This document shows positions 1 to 9,154 of a DNA stretch of 64,000 nucleotides, piece after piece. The stretch covers positions 17,235 through 81,234 of the forward strand of contig JAIKWF010000025.1 of NCBI GenBank assembly GCA_024685005.1, given 5' to 3'. Below the pieces are notes generated by a model that ran no database searches, was not told where the DNA came from, and was given only the letters and a program-made list of their open reading frames with translations. Source of the stretch: Lachnospiraceae bacterium. Lineage in GTDB: Bacteria; Bacillota; Clostridia; Lachnospirales; Lachnospiraceae. A program made the position numbers and the translations under genes. Numbering within the stretch: the first letter of the stretch is position 1; each line of letters opens with the position of its first letter.

Positions 1-564
1 ATTGTGGAAGATCAGGAAACATCCGACGAAGAAGATGAAGAACTGAAAAAATATCAGGAGCAAAACAAAGATCCGGATGAAGACACCCCGGATCCCGCCG
101 GCCCCGGAAAAGATGAAAAGCAAGACAGTAAGCCGGAGGTAACTAAGGGAGAGCCCGGACAAACACCGGCAGACCCTTCTGCAGACCATCAAAACAAATC
201 TGTAAAAAAGGGTGATAAGATCACAGACGAAAAGACCGGATTTGTGTATCAGGTGACGAAGGAAGGTAAGACGCCGACCCTTTCCCTGATCAGGTGCCCG
301 AAAAAGAAAAAGTCGCTGAAAATCAAGAGCAAAATCACCATTGACGGGCAAAAGTATAAAGTGACAAGCATTGGTAAAAAAGCCTTCAGAAACAATAAGA
401 AGGTGCAAAAGATCACTTTGGAAAAGGGCATCACAAAGGCCGGCAAGGGAGCCTTTAAAGGCTGTAAGAATTTAAAAAAGGTGATCGCAAAAGACAAGAA
501 GCTGACAAGGAAAAAGCTTTGGTCGGCGGGACTGAAAAAGAGCGTCACTGTATCGAAAAAGTAG
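1..564 (+). CDS. C-terminal part of a BspA-type leucine-rich-repeat surface protein (5' end outside window)
   Basis: The frame is open from the first base, so this is the 3' part of a longer gene; the GTG at base 4 has no ribosome binding site and is not taken as a start. The visible part opens with a Glu/Asp/Pro/Lys-rich low-complexity linker (about residues 1-70). A small beta domain follows, with the pattern ITIDGQKYKVTSIGKKAF, typical of LRR_5/BspA repeats, then one more repeat (ITLEKGITKAGKGAFKGC). The protein ends in a Lys-rich strand (SVTVSKK) and has no LPXTG sorting signal. The same kind of C-terminal module closes the secreted protein at 41812-45123. By family it is likely to be exported and to sit on the cell surface; its binding target is unknown. 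Confidence 0.75.
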   Translation: MVEDQETSDEEDEELKKYQEQNKDPDEDTPDPAGPGKDEKQDSKPEVTKGEPGQTPADPSADHQNKSVKKGDKITDEKTGFVYQVTKEGKTPTLSLIRCPKKKKSLKIKSKITIDGQKYKVTSIGKKAFRNNKKVQKITLEKGITKAGKGAFKGCKNLKKVIAKDKKLTRKKLWSAGLKKSVTVSKK

Positions 565-588
565 TGAATGAAGGAGTAAAAACAGAAC

Positions 589-1467
589 ATGAAAGTAATC
601 AGTAAACAGCATTATTCAGAGGAAAGACCGCTGTTTCGGGAAAAGGGACTTCGGTTGGAAGGCTGCACCTTCGATCAGGGGGAATCCCCTTTGAAAGAAG
701 CCTGCAGCATTACCATGGAAGGGGGGGCATTTCAATGGAAATACCCCCTTTGGTATGCAAAAAACATTCAGGTGAAGGGAACGTATTTTGCAGAAAATGC
801 AAGAGCGGGGATCTGGTACACGGATCAGATCGAGCTGTCGGATCTGATCATCGATGCGCCCAAAACCTTCCGCCGCTGCAACGGGATCCGGCTGAACAAT
901 ATTAAGATGCCAAATGCCGCAGAGACTCTCTGGTATAACAGAGATGTAGAACTTGAAAATGTGGAAGCTACAGGGGATTATTTTGCCATGGGTACGGAAA
1001 ACATCCGGGTGAAGAATCTTTTGCTGAACGGAAATTACAGCTTTGACGGCTGCAAAAATGTGGAGATCACGGATTCAAAGCTTTTGTCCAAGGACTGTGT
1101 CTGGAACTGCGAAAATGTTCTGATCAAAAACTCCTATATTGAAGGGGAGTATCTGGGGTGGAATTCCAAAAACGTAACACTGCAGGACTGCACCATAAAG
1201 AGTCTGCAGGGAATGTGTTATGTGGAGAATCTCAAAGTGATCAACTGCCGGCTGGAAGGCACCAGCCTTGCCTTTGAATTTGCAACGGTTCAGGCGCAGA
1301 TCACAGACTCTGTCGACAGCGTGATGAACCCCATAGCCGGAACCATTACGGCGCCTTTGATCAAAAAGCTGATTATGGACCCTGCCCAGGTGGATCCGGC
1401 AAAGACCACGATCAACGCGGAGGTTGCGGAAAGGCTTGATCGATTTGACGGGATCATACCGGATTAG
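589..1467 (+). CDS. DUF3737 family protein, predicted right-handed beta-helix
   Basis: The 292-residue protein has no signal peptide or membrane segment. It consists of short repeating strands with Asn and Cys at turns (for example NCENVLIKNSYIEG and NSKNVTLQDCTIKS), the pattern of a pectate-lyase-like beta-helix. The sequence and length match the DUF3737 family found in Firmicutes, whose biochemical role is not established. The ATG is preceded by AAGGAG at a suitable distance. The gene lies 32 bases before a MalY/PatB-type C-S lyase on the same strand, so the two may be co-transcribed. I can assign the family but not a reaction. Confidence 0.8.
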   Translation: MKVISKQHYSEERPLFREKGLRLEGCTFDQGESPLKEACSITMEGGAFQWKYPLWYAKNIQVKGTYFAENARAGIWYTDQIELSDLIIDAPKTFRRCNGIRLNNIKMPNAAETLWYNRDVELENVEATGDYFAMGTENIRVKNLLLNGNYSFDGCKNVEITDSKLLSKDCVWNCENVLIKNSYIEGEYLGWNSKNVTLQDCTIKSLQGMCYVENLKVINCRLEGTSLAFEFATVQAQITDSVDSVMNPIAGTITAPLIKKLIMDPAQVDPAKTTINAEVAERLDRFDGIIPD

Positions 1468-1499
1468 ATTGTTTGAAATAATAAAACCGGGAGGGAAAT

Positions 1500-2684
1500 A
1501 TGAGCTACGACTTTGACAGGATCATCGACAGAACCAATACGGATTCCATTAAGTGGGATATTAAGGAGGGAGAGCTTCCCATGTGGGTGGCGGACATGGA
1601 TTTTGCCACGCCGCCGGAGGTTTTGGATACCCTGAAGCAAAGGGTAGAGCACGGCGTGTTCGGATACAGTGACGTGCCGGGCGCCTGGTATGATGCCTAT
1701 ATCGGCTGGTGGGAAAAACGATATGGTTTTTCCATGGAAAAAGAAGGATTGATCTTTTCTACCGGTGTGATCCCGGCCATTTCTTCCATTGTAAGGAAGA
1801 TAACCTGTGTTGCGGAAAAGGTGCTGATCATGACACCGACCTACAATAATTTTTTCAACAGCATTCGCAATAACGGCCGGGTGCCTTTGGAATGTCCCCT
1901 TAACTATGTGAAAGAGGGAGAGGGAGACGGAGGATCACGTTTTGCCATTGACTGGGAGGGCTTTGAAGCCTGCGCAAAGGATCCCCAGACCAGCCTTTTT
2001 ATTCTTTGCAATCCCCACAATCCCACGGGAACGCTGTGGGATGCGGATACCCTTGCAAGGATCGGCGAGATCTGCGAAAAATGGGGCGTTACGGTATTAA
2101 GCGATGAGGTACACTGTGACCTGACACCTCCGGGAAAGCCCTATATTCCCTTTGCTTCAGTCAATGAAAGGAACAAAAGGATCAGCGTAACCTGCCTTTC
2201 CCCGGCGAAAACCTTTAATCTTGCGGGACTGCATTCGGCAGCGGTTTATGTTACGGATCCTGTTTTACATCACAAAGTGTGGCGGGGACTGAATACCGAT
2301 GAGGTGGCAGAACCCAATGCCTTTGCCTGCGGCGGCGCAATTGCAGCCTATACAAAGGGTGGAGCGTGGGTAGATGAGCTGCAGGCCTACATCACTGAAA
2401 ATAAGCGGATGCTAAGTGAATATATCCGGGAGCAGATCCCCTGGCTGTTAGATGCATCCGGGCCGGCCACCTATCTTTGCTGGGTGGATGTAAGCCGCGC
2501 AGGAAAAAGCGGCGACTTTCGAAATTTTCTGCGACAGAAGACCGGCCTCTGGATCACCGACGGGGCGATCTACGGAGATGGCGGAGACGGATTTGTCCGG
2601 ATCAATGTGGCCTGTCCCCGAGAGCTTCTCAGCGACGGTCTGCAGCGCCTGAAAAAAGGAACGCAGATGTTTTTACAGCGGTAA
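1500..2684 (+). CDS. MalY/PatB family PLP-dependent C-S lyase (cystathionine beta-lyase-like aminotransferase)
   Basis: This is a 394-residue fold-type I PLP enzyme. The N-terminus (IKWDIKEGELPMWVADMDFATPP) is the hallmark of the MalY/PatB subgroup. Also visible are the substrate-binding motif CNPHNPTGT, the cofactor aspartate in LSDEVHCDL, and the Schiff-base lysine K237 in SPAKTFNLAG. Relatives cleave cystathionine or cysteine conjugates to a thiol, pyruvate and ammonia in the cytoplasm. The start has GGGAGG directly upstream. The family also includes enzymes with aminotransferase side activities, so substrate choice is open. Confidence 0.9.
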   Translation: MSYDFDRIIDRTNTDSIKWDIKEGELPMWVADMDFATPPEVLDTLKQRVEHGVFGYSDVPGAWYDAYIGWWEKRYGFSMEKEGLIFSTGVIPAISSIVRKITCVAEKVLIMTPTYNNFFNSIRNNGRVPLECPLNYVKEGEGDGGSRFAIDWEGFEACAKDPQTSLFILCNPHNPTGTLWDADTLARIGEICEKWGVTVLSDEVHCDLTPPGKPYIPFASVNERNKRISVTCLSPAKTFNLAGLHSAAVYVTDPVLHHKVWRGLNTDEVAEPNAFACGGAIAAYTKGGAWVDELQAYITENKRMLSEYIREQIPWLLDASGPATYLCWVDVSRAGKSGDFRNFLRQKTGLWITDGAIYGDGGDGFVRINVACPRELLSDGLQRLKKGTQMFLQR

Positions 2685-2701
2685 AACCGGGAGAATGAAA
2701 G

Positions 2702-4477
2702 ATGAAATTTCTGCTTGTGGCAGTTAATGCAAAATATATTCATTCCAATCCGGCCGTCTATTCTTTATATGCTTATGCCAGAAAAGAATATGAAGAGATG
2801 ATCGGCATTGCGGAATATACCATCAATCAGAAAACAGAAGAGATACTGGCACAGATCTATGCAGAGAAGCCCGATGCCATCGGGCTTTCCTGTTATATCT
2901 GGAACTGGAATATGATCTGCGATCTGCTATCAGATTTAAGTAAGGTACTTCCGGATGCCCACATCTGGCTTGGAGGTCCCCAGGTAAGCTACAATGCCCC
3001 TTCTGTTCTAGCACAGTTTCCTTTTGTGAAAGGGATCATGGTGGGAGAAGGAGAAGTTACCTTCTGCAAACTTTTGGAGCATTATCAAAAGGGGAATGCG
3101 GAAGACTTTTCCGATGTGGCCGGTCTCTGCCTGGCTTCCGGATTTACGCAGCAAAGAGAGACCACGGACCTGAGCAATATTCCTTTTTTGTATGAGGATA
3201 CGGCTCCGTTTGCCAACCGGATCATCTATTATGAAAGCAGCAGAGGGTGCCCTTACAGATGCAGCTATTGCCTTTCCTCCATCGACAAAAAGGTCAGGCT
3301 TCGGGATATAGAGCTGGTAAAAAAAGAACTGGATTTCTTTCTGGATGCAAAGGTCAGTCAGGTGAAGTTTGTGGACAGAACCTTTAACTGCGTGCATGAA
3401 CATGCCATGGCTATCTGGCAGTATCTTTCAGACCATGATAATGGCATAACGAATTTTCATTTTGAGATCTCTGCGGATATCATAAAAGATGAGGAAATTG
3501 CGCTTCTGCAAAAACTCAGACCGGGACAGGTGCAGCTGGAGATCGGGGTCCAGTCCGCCAATGATAAGACCCTGGAGGCCATTAACAGAAAGATGGATCT
3601 TGGCAGGCTTGCCCGGGTAGTGGCAAAGATCAAGGAAGGCGGCAATATTCATCAGCATCTGGACCTGATTGCCGGCCTGCCCTATGAAGATTATGACAGC
3701 TTCGGTCGTTCCTTTGACAGGGTATATGCCATGGCACCGGATCAACTGCAGCTGGGATTTTTGAAGGTGCTCGCCGGCGCCCCCATTGCGGAAAAAACAG
3801 AAGAGTTCGGCATCGCTTATACGAAGCAGCCGCCCTATGAGGTGCTCTATACAAAGTGGTTACCCTTTGAAGACGTGATCCGTTTAAAGAGGATTGAAGA
3901 GATGGTGGAACTGTATTATAACAGCAATCAGTTTCTGCATACCCTGCGTTTTCTGGAAGGGGCTTTTTCATCTCCTTTTGCCATGTTTGAAGCCCTGGCT
4001 GAGTTTTACAGGGAGCAGGGTCTTTTTACAAACAGTCCCTCCCGCGTTTACCGCTATGAAGTGCTTTTGCAATTTGCCGGTAAAGTCGATCCTGGGCAGC
4101 AGGAGATTTACACAGAGCTTTTAACCTATGATCTGTATCTGCGGGAAAATATGAAGAGCCGGCCGGCCTTTTGCAGATCCCTGCAGGATGAAGAATATAA
4201 AGGTTTTCGACGGGAGTTTTACAGGAAAGAAGAGCAGAGCAGGAATTATCTTCCGGAACTGGAAGAATATGATGCAAGGCAGCTTTCCGGCATGACCCAT
4301 CTGGAACCCTTTGTCTATCCGGTATGGGATCCGGAAAAAATAACTGCCTGCAGAAAACCCGCAGGCAGGAAAGAAAAAAGAGTATCGGAAGACAGCACAG
4401 TGTATATGCTGTTTCATTATGGAAAGCGCAATCCTCTTACCAGAGAAGCTGCGACTTATATTGTTAGCGGCGGCTAA
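2702..4477 (+). CDS. B12-binding domain/radical SAM protein with DUF4080 C-terminus
   Basis: The 591-residue protein starts with a cobalamin-binding-like Rossmann domain (IGLSCYIWN, WLGGPQVSYNA), followed by a radical SAM core. Its [4Fe-4S] cluster motif CPYRCSYC lies in YESSRGCPYRCSYCLSS. The C-terminal 200 residues match the DUF4080 region that follows this class of radical SAM domain. Members are presumed anaerobic methyltransferases or related enzymes; the substrate is unknown. It begins 17 bases after the C-S lyase. Its stop codon overlaps the stop of the convergent carboxypeptidase gene by a few bases, and no terminator hairpin lies between them. Confidence 0.88.
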   Translation: MKFLLVAVNAKYIHSNPAVYSLYAYARKEYEEMIGIAEYTINQKTEEILAQIYAEKPDAIGLSCYIWNWNMICDLLSDLSKVLPDAHIWLGGPQVSYNAPSVLAQFPFVKGIMVGEGEVTFCKLLEHYQKGNAEDFSDVAGLCLASGFTQQRETTDLSNIPFLYEDTAPFANRIIYYESSRGCPYRCSYCLSSIDKKVRLRDIELVKKELDFFLDAKVSQVKFVDRTFNCVHEHAMAIWQYLSDHDNGITNFHFEISADIIKDEEIALLQKLRPGQVQLEIGVQSANDKTLEAINRKMDLGRLARVVAKIKEGGNIHQHLDLIAGLPYEDYDSFGRSFDRVYAMAPDQLQLGFLKVLAGAPIAEKTEEFGIAYTKQPPYEVLYTKWLPFEDVIRLKRIEEMVELYYNSNQFLHTLRFLEGAFSSPFAMFEALAEFYREQGLFTNSPSRVYRYEVLLQFAGKVDPGQQEIYTELLTYDLYLRENMKSRPAFCRSLQDEEYKGFRREFYRKEEQSRNYLPELEEYDARQLSGMTHLEPFVYPVWDPEKITACRKPAGRKEKRVSEDSTVYMLFHYGKRNPLTREAATYIVSGG

Positions 4478-5250
4478 TTATTTGCCAGATATTCCTCCAA
4501 AGTCAGACCCTCTTCGTGGATCTGCTCTGCAACGTCTTTTCCGACATAGCGATAGTGCCAGGGCTCATAATCAATGCCGGTGACGTTTTCTTTTCCCTGG
4601 GGATAGCGCAGGATGAAGCCGTACTGCCATGCATTTTGAGCCAGCCATTCATACACTTCATCACTTGTGCTTTGCTCCTGGTCTGCATTGATATCCACCG
4701 CCAGCCCCAGTTCGTGTTCGCTGGTACCGGGAGCGGCAACCCATTTCTGGGCAAGCTTTTTTGCCGTAAAATACAAATGGCCTTCATTCATATAGGCTTT
4801 CGTTTTCTGCTCCAGGATTTCCTGCTGCTCCTCTCTTGTTCTGTATCCTTCCCTGACAAAAGGATAAACACCCTGACTTCTGGCATCGTCAAACATCTGC
4901 TGCAGATCCGGATAGATCCGGTTGTCGATCTTTTGACCGTTGGAAAGCACGGTGAATTCTATGGCGTAATCCTCCGGCAGGGGATGGGTGCTGTTAACAA
5001 GGGTAAGATTCCAGGGCACATCCGAAGCAGTCCCTGCTGCAAGATCGTTTTGCGCGGCCTGCGGCCTGAAGGCGGTGATATCCCTGTTTGCCAGTCGCTG
5101 CCCGTATCGTATGATCAGGGGCATGAGCAGGGCAAGACAGACGATCACCGCCAGTTCAAATAACAGCAGTCCGGTCATTTTTCTTTTCTTTCGTTTCCTT
5201 CCGTAGTTTCTGTAATTTTTGTAGTTGGGTGTTGCATATATGGCAGACAT
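4474..5250 (-). CDS. VanY-type D-alanyl-D-alanine carboxypeptidase (peptidase M15B), membrane anchored
   Basis: The 258-residue protein has a basic cytoplasmic N-terminus (YRNYGRKRKKRKM), one membrane helix (about residues 26-46), then an extracellular M15B domain. The zinc and catalytic motifs are visible: SEHELGLAVDIN supplies His and Asp ligands, and EPWHYRYVG supplies the catalytic Glu and the last His. The conserved REGYRTREEQQ segment is also present. Family members trim the terminal D-Ala of peptidoglycan stem peptides; nothing nearby (no VanRS, VanH or VanA) suggests glycopeptide resistance. The start has GGAGG upstream on the minus strand. The gene diverges from iorA. Confidence 0.9.
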   Translation of the reverse strand: MSAIYATPNYKNYRNYGRKRKKRKMTGLLLFELAVIVCLALLMPLIIRYGQRLANRDITAFRPQAAQNDLAAGTASDVPWNLTLVNSTHPLPEDYAIEFTVLSNGQKIDNRIYPDLQQMFDDARSQGVYPFVREGYRTREEQQEILEQKTKAYMNEGHLYFTAKKLAQKWVAAPGTSEHELGLAVDINADQEQSTSDEVYEWLAQNAWQYGFILRYPQGKENVTGIDYEPWHYRYVGKDVAEQIHEEGLTLEEYLANN

Positions 5251-5451
5251 ATCATTCCTCCGTGGAAAGTGACGGCTTGTTTCTCATTACAATAAAAAGT
5301 AAACCATATGTTTTTTAGGATTTTATTAAGATAAGTAGAAGGATTCCGCAAAATTGAATCTTGCAAAAATGCAGTATGGATAAATGAAAGGCTATGACTT
5401 ATAATGGATGGTGTGGGTTTTCTCACGGAAAAATGGAAGGAGCAAAAGCTT

Positions 5452-7242
5452 ATGAAAGAATACGTAATGGGCAACGGCGCCATCGCGCTGGGTGCGCGGC
5501 AGGCCGGTGTGAGCGTGGTATGCGGATACCCGGGCACGCCCTCTTCCGAGATCATTGAGACCATTGCAAAATACCCCCATGAGGGGATGCATCTGGAGTG
5601 GTCCGTCAATGAAAAGGCAGCACTGGAAGTTGCAGCCGCTACCTCCTATGCGGGAGCCAGAGCTATGGTTACCATGAAGCAGGTGGGACTGAATGTGGCT
5701 TCCGATCCGCTGATGTCCCTTGCTTACGTTGGTGTGGAAGGCGGCTTTGTGGTGGTCAGTGCAGATGACCCGGGTCCCATTTCATCCCAGACAGAGCAGG
5801 ATACCAGAAGGTTTGCGGAGTTTGCCAGAATCCCGGTGTTTGATCCCGCAACGCCGCAGGAAGCCTATGAGATGATTCAGGATGCCTTTGCCTATTCGGA
5901 AAAATATAAGACCCCGGTGATCTTTCGGCCCACCACCAGAGTGTGCCACGGATACGCTTCCATATCGGCGCCGGATACCTTTGCGCCGGTCCGTGGAAAA
6001 GGGTTTGAAAAAGATGCGGGCCGGTTTGTGATCTTCCCCCGCCTTTCTTATAAAAACCACGGATTGATCGAGGAGAGGAATGTTAAGATCGGAGAGGAGT
6101 TTTCCTCCTACCGGTTTAATACCGCGGAAGGCGGCCCGGCGAAAAAAGCTGTCCTTGCAAGTGGTGTCAGCTATATGTATGCAAAAGAAGCACTGCTTGA
6201 CCATTCCGGGGTTAAACTGATCCGGATCGCAACCGCTTACCCTCTGCCGGAAAGCTTCCTGCTTCGGGAACTTGCGGGCGTGGAAGAAGTGATGTGCTTA
6301 GAGGAACTCAGTCCTTATCTGGAAGAGCAGCTTTTGAAACTTGCCGGCAAACATCATCTTTCCCTGAAGGTATGGGGCAAGCTGACAGGACATGTGCCCG
6401 CCATGGGTGAGAACAGTACGGAGATCGTGCAAAAGATCCTGGCATCTTACCTCGGATGGGACAGTCAGGCGCAGGAGAATGCAAAGATCCCGCCCCTTCC
6501 CGCAAGACCGCCGGTGCTTTGCGCAGGCTGTCCTCACAGAGCATCTTTTTATGCTGTGAAAAAAGCCATGGCGGGAAAGAAGACCTATTACTGCGGCGAC
6601 ATCGGCTGCTATACACTGGGCAATGCCATGCCGCTGGATATGGTGGATACCTGCCTTTGTATGGGAGCAGGGGTTACCATGGCCCAGGGCTTTTCCCATA
6701 TAGACAGCGAAGGCAAAGCCTTTGCATTTATCGGTGATTCCACCTTCTTTGCATCGGGGATTACCGGCGTGGTGAATGCGGTATTTAATGAGGCAGATCT
6801 GACCATCTGTGTTCTGGACAATTCCACCACCGCCATGACAGGGCATCAGCCCCATCCCGGTACCGGCAGGAATATGATGGGACATCAGACCCAGAAAGTC
6901 AGCATCGAAAAGGTTCTGGAAGGCATCGGCATCCAAAAGATCATTACAACGGATCCTCTGGATCTTGCCGCTTCCATGGATGCAGTCAGGGAGTGTGCGG
7001 ACCTTCCCGGTGTGAAGGCCATCATCTTTAAGTCCCCCTGTATTGCCATCGAAAAATCAAAGAAAAAATGCCATATCACAGATGACTGCATTAACTGCAA
7101 ACTGTGTATCAAAGAGACGGGTTGCCCTGCCCTTACCATTGCGGAGGGAAAAGTTACCATCGATGCATCTCTTTGTACCGGCTGCGGCCTTTGCAGTCAG
7201 GTTTGTCCCAAAGCAGCTATAGGAGGTGAGAGCCATGAATAA
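5452..7242 (+). CDS. iorA: Indolepyruvate:ferredoxin oxidoreductase, alpha subunit
   Basis: The 596-residue subunit oxidatively decarboxylates aryl pyruvates (from Trp, Phe and Tyr) to aryl-acetyl-CoA with reduced ferredoxin, together with IorB. The N-terminal pyrimidine-binding half carries the family signature VCGYPGTPSSE. The thiamine-diphosphate half shows GDIGCYTLG and DNSTTAMTGHQPHPG. The C-terminus holds a two-cluster ferredoxin domain (CINCKLCIKETGCP and CTGCGLCSQVCP). The start at 5452 is chosen because GGAAGGAG lies just upstream, while the in-frame ATG at 5404 overlaps a TATAAT-like box. The gene overlaps iorB by 8 bases, implying translational coupling. Confidence 0.95.
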   Translation: MKEYVMGNGAIALGARQAGVSVVCGYPGTPSSEIIETIAKYPHEGMHLEWSVNEKAALEVAAATSYAGARAMVTMKQVGLNVASDPLMSLAYVGVEGGFVVVSADDPGPISSQTEQDTRRFAEFARIPVFDPATPQEAYEMIQDAFAYSEKYKTPVIFRPTTRVCHGYASISAPDTFAPVRGKGFEKDAGRFVIFPRLSYKNHGLIEERNVKIGEEFSSYRFNTAEGGPAKKAVLASGVSYMYAKEALLDHSGVKLIRIATAYPLPESFLLRELAGVEEVMCLEELSPYLEEQLLKLAGKHHLSLKVWGKLTGHVPAMGENSTEIVQKILASYLGWDSQAQENAKIPPLPARPPVLCAGCPHRASFYAVKKAMAGKKTYYCGDIGCYTLGNAMPLDMVDTCLCMGAGVTMAQGFSHIDSEGKAFAFIGDSTFFASGITGVVNAVFNEADLTICVLDNSTTAMTGHQPHPGTGRNMMGHQTQKVSIEKVLEGIGIQKIITTDPLDLAASMDAVRECADLPGVKAIIFKSPCIAIEKSKKKCHITDDCINCKLCIKETGCPALTIAEGKVTIDASLCTGCGLCSQVCPKAAIGGESHE

Positions 7243-7828
7243 AGATATTTTGATCTGTGGCGTAGGCGGCCAGGGTACGGTGCTCTCATCCAGGATCATT
7301 GCAGCTGCCGCCATGGAACAGGGATACCCGGTAAAAAGTGCGGAGACCATCGGTATGGCCCAAAGAGGCGGCCCGGTTACCAGCCATGTCAGGATCGGAG
7401 AGAATGCCTTTTCGCCGCTGATCCCCAAAGGAAAAGCGGATCTGATCATAGGCTTTGAGCCGGCGGAAGTGGTAAGGAATCTGGACTATCTGGCGACCGG
7501 GGGACTGGCTGTAGTCAATACCGCCGCCATCAGACCCACCACAGCGTCTCTTTCCGGAGACGGTTATGACGGGAGCGAGATGCGGGCCTATCTGCAGGAG
7601 CATGTAAACTGCATTCTGGCAGACGGAAACAAAGAATGTGAGCAGTTAGGATCCGTGAAGTTTTTGAATATCCTGCTGTTAGGAATTGCCCAGGGATCCG
7701 GAAAGTTGGAAATCCCGGGGGAGGTCATGATCAAAGAGATTGAAAAAAGAGTTCCGGAAAAGTTCAGGGAGGTTAACATTCTGGCCTTTAACCGGGGCTG
7801 CGAAATCGGGGAACAAAGCAAAGCGTAA
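7235..7828 (+). CDS. iorB: Indolepyruvate:ferredoxin oxidoreductase, beta subunit
   Basis: The 197-residue gamma-type oxidoreductase subunit pairs with IorA. It shows the conserved start DILICGVGGQGTVLSS and the motif AQRGGPVTSHVRIG. The ATG at 7235 is preferred to an in-frame GTG at 7226 because AGGAGGTG (7221-7228) is correctly spaced for it. That ribosome binding site lies inside the last codons of iorA. The following phenylacetate-CoA ligase gene begins 46 bases downstream on the same strand, which supports a shared aryl-acetate pathway. Confidence 0.95.
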   Translation: MNKDILICGVGGQGTVLSSRIIAAAAMEQGYPVKSAETIGMAQRGGPVTSHVRIGENAFSPLIPKGKADLIIGFEPAEVVRNLDYLATGGLAVVNTAAIRPTTASLSGDGYDGSEMRAYLQEHVNCILADGNKECEQLGSVKFLNILLLGIAQGSGKLEIPGEVMIKEIEKRVPEKFREVNILAFNRGCEIGEQSKA

Positions 7829-7874
7829 TAAAGAACAATTCATGATGCAATGAGAAGGAAACGGGAGGAGAAAC

Positions 7875-9116
7875 ATGAAACTGAATGAAACACAGATCAA
7901 ACAGGTGGATGCGCAGATTAAACGGCTTTTGAAAACCGACAGCTACTACGGTAAGCTGTACCGGGAAGCGGGGATCACCGGCGTGGAATCCCAGGAAGAC
8001 TTTGAAAAGATCCCTTTTTCCAGTAAGGCGGATCTGAGGAACGCTTACCCCTTGGGGATTCAGGCAGTGCCCGATGAAGAGGTGGTAAGGATCCATTCCT
8101 CTTCCGGAACAACCGGTAAGCCTGTGATCATACCTTATACCGCCAAGGATGTGGATGACTGGGCGGTGATGTTTGCAAGGTGCTATGAGATGGCAGGCAT
8201 TACAAAGCAGGACAGACTGCAGATCACACCGGGATACGGCCTTTGGACGGCAGGCATCGGATTCCAGGCAGGCTGCGAAAAGCTGGGAGCCATGGCAATC
8301 CCCATGGGACCGGGCAATACGGAAAAGCAGCTGCAGATGATGGTGGATCTGAAGGCAACGGTTATCTGTGCCACTTCCTCCTATGCGCTTTTGCTGGCGG
8401 AGGAGATCGAACGCCGGGGCATGAAGAAGGATATCTGCTTGAAAAAAGGAGTCATCGGATCAGAACGCTGGAGCGAAAAGAAGCGGGAATATATCCATGA
8501 CAAACTGGGCATCGAACTGTATGACATCTACGGCCTGACGGAGATTTACGGACCGGGTATCGGAATCAACTGCGACAAGCAGAGCGGTATGCATTACTGG
8601 GATGATTACCTGTATATTGAAATCATTGATCCTGTCACTGGAGAGAATGTACCGGACGGCGAAGAAGGTGAGATCGTGATCACAACACTGGTTAAGGAAG
8701 GAGCACCCCTGCTTCGTTTCAGAACCCACGATCTGTCCAGGATCATCCCCGGAGAGTGCCCTTGCGGCTCCAAATATCCCAGACTGGATATCATCCGCGG
8801 AAGAAGCGACGACATGTTCAAGGTACACGGCGTCAATATGTTCCCCAGCCAGGTAGAAGAGCTCTTGGGACAGATCGACGGCGTATCCAGTGAGTACAAT
8901 ATCAACATCGCCCACGACGATGAGATCAACAAAGACGTGATCCTGATCACAGCCGAGGCAGAGGGCAGAGTAAACTTTGAGAACACCGGCAAGCTGATCC
9001 GGGAGGCGTTCAAATCCAAGATGAATGTTACGCCCAGGGTTACGGTGGTTCCCGTGGGAACCCTTCCCCGCTCCGAGAAAAAGACCCGGCGTGTATTTGA
9101 TCACAGAGAAGAATAA
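7875..9116 (+). CDS. paaK: Phenylacetate-CoA ligase (PaaK-type adenylate-forming enzyme)
   Basis: The 413-residue enzyme activates an aryl acetate with ATP and CoA. Visible motifs are the phosphate loop HSSSGTTGKPV, the adenine-contact motif YDIYGLTEIYGPG, the hinge region RGRSDDMFKVHGVNMFP and a C-terminal PRSEKKTRRV. Length and order fit PaaK. The gene directly follows iorAB, an arrangement common in anaerobes that ferment aromatic amino acids. There the ligase can run towards aryl-CoA formation or, in reverse, conserve energy as ATP. Which direction and which aryl acid apply here cannot be read from sequence. GGGAGGAG precedes the ATG. Confidence 0.92.
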   Translation: MKLNETQIKQVDAQIKRLLKTDSYYGKLYREAGITGVESQEDFEKIPFSSKADLRNAYPLGIQAVPDEEVVRIHSSSGTTGKPVIIPYTAKDVDDWAVMFARCYEMAGITKQDRLQITPGYGLWTAGIGFQAGCEKLGAMAIPMGPGNTEKQLQMMVDLKATVICATSSYALLLAEEIERRGMKKDICLKKGVIGSERWSEKKREYIHDKLGIELYDIYGLTEIYGPGIGINCDKQSGMHYWDDYLYIEIIDPVTGENVPDGEEGEIVITTLVKEGAPLLRFRTHDLSRIIPGECPCGSKYPRLDIIRGRSDDMFKVHGVNMFPSQVEELLGQIDGVSSEYNINIAHDDEINKDVILITAEAEGRVNFENTGKLIREAFKSKMNVTPRVTVVPVGTLPRSEKKTRRVFDHREE

Positions 9117-9154
9117 ATTAGCATACGCTAACTTTTTGCAAAAGGAAACAGACT

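Noticed and set aside
4474..5250. VanY-type gene as a vancomycin resistance determinant
   Set aside because: No VanRS, VanH, VanA or VanX is nearby, and M15B carboxypeptidases are common housekeeping wall enzymes.
5404..5451. Upstream ATG giving a 16-residue longer IorA
   Set aside because: It overlaps a TATAAT box, lacks a ribosome binding site, and the extra residues are not part of the family start.
9118..9137. TTAGC/GCTAA hairpin with T tract between paaK and the GH35 gene
   Set aside because: The stem has only five mostly AT pairs, too weak to call a terminator; the genes may still be co-transcribed.
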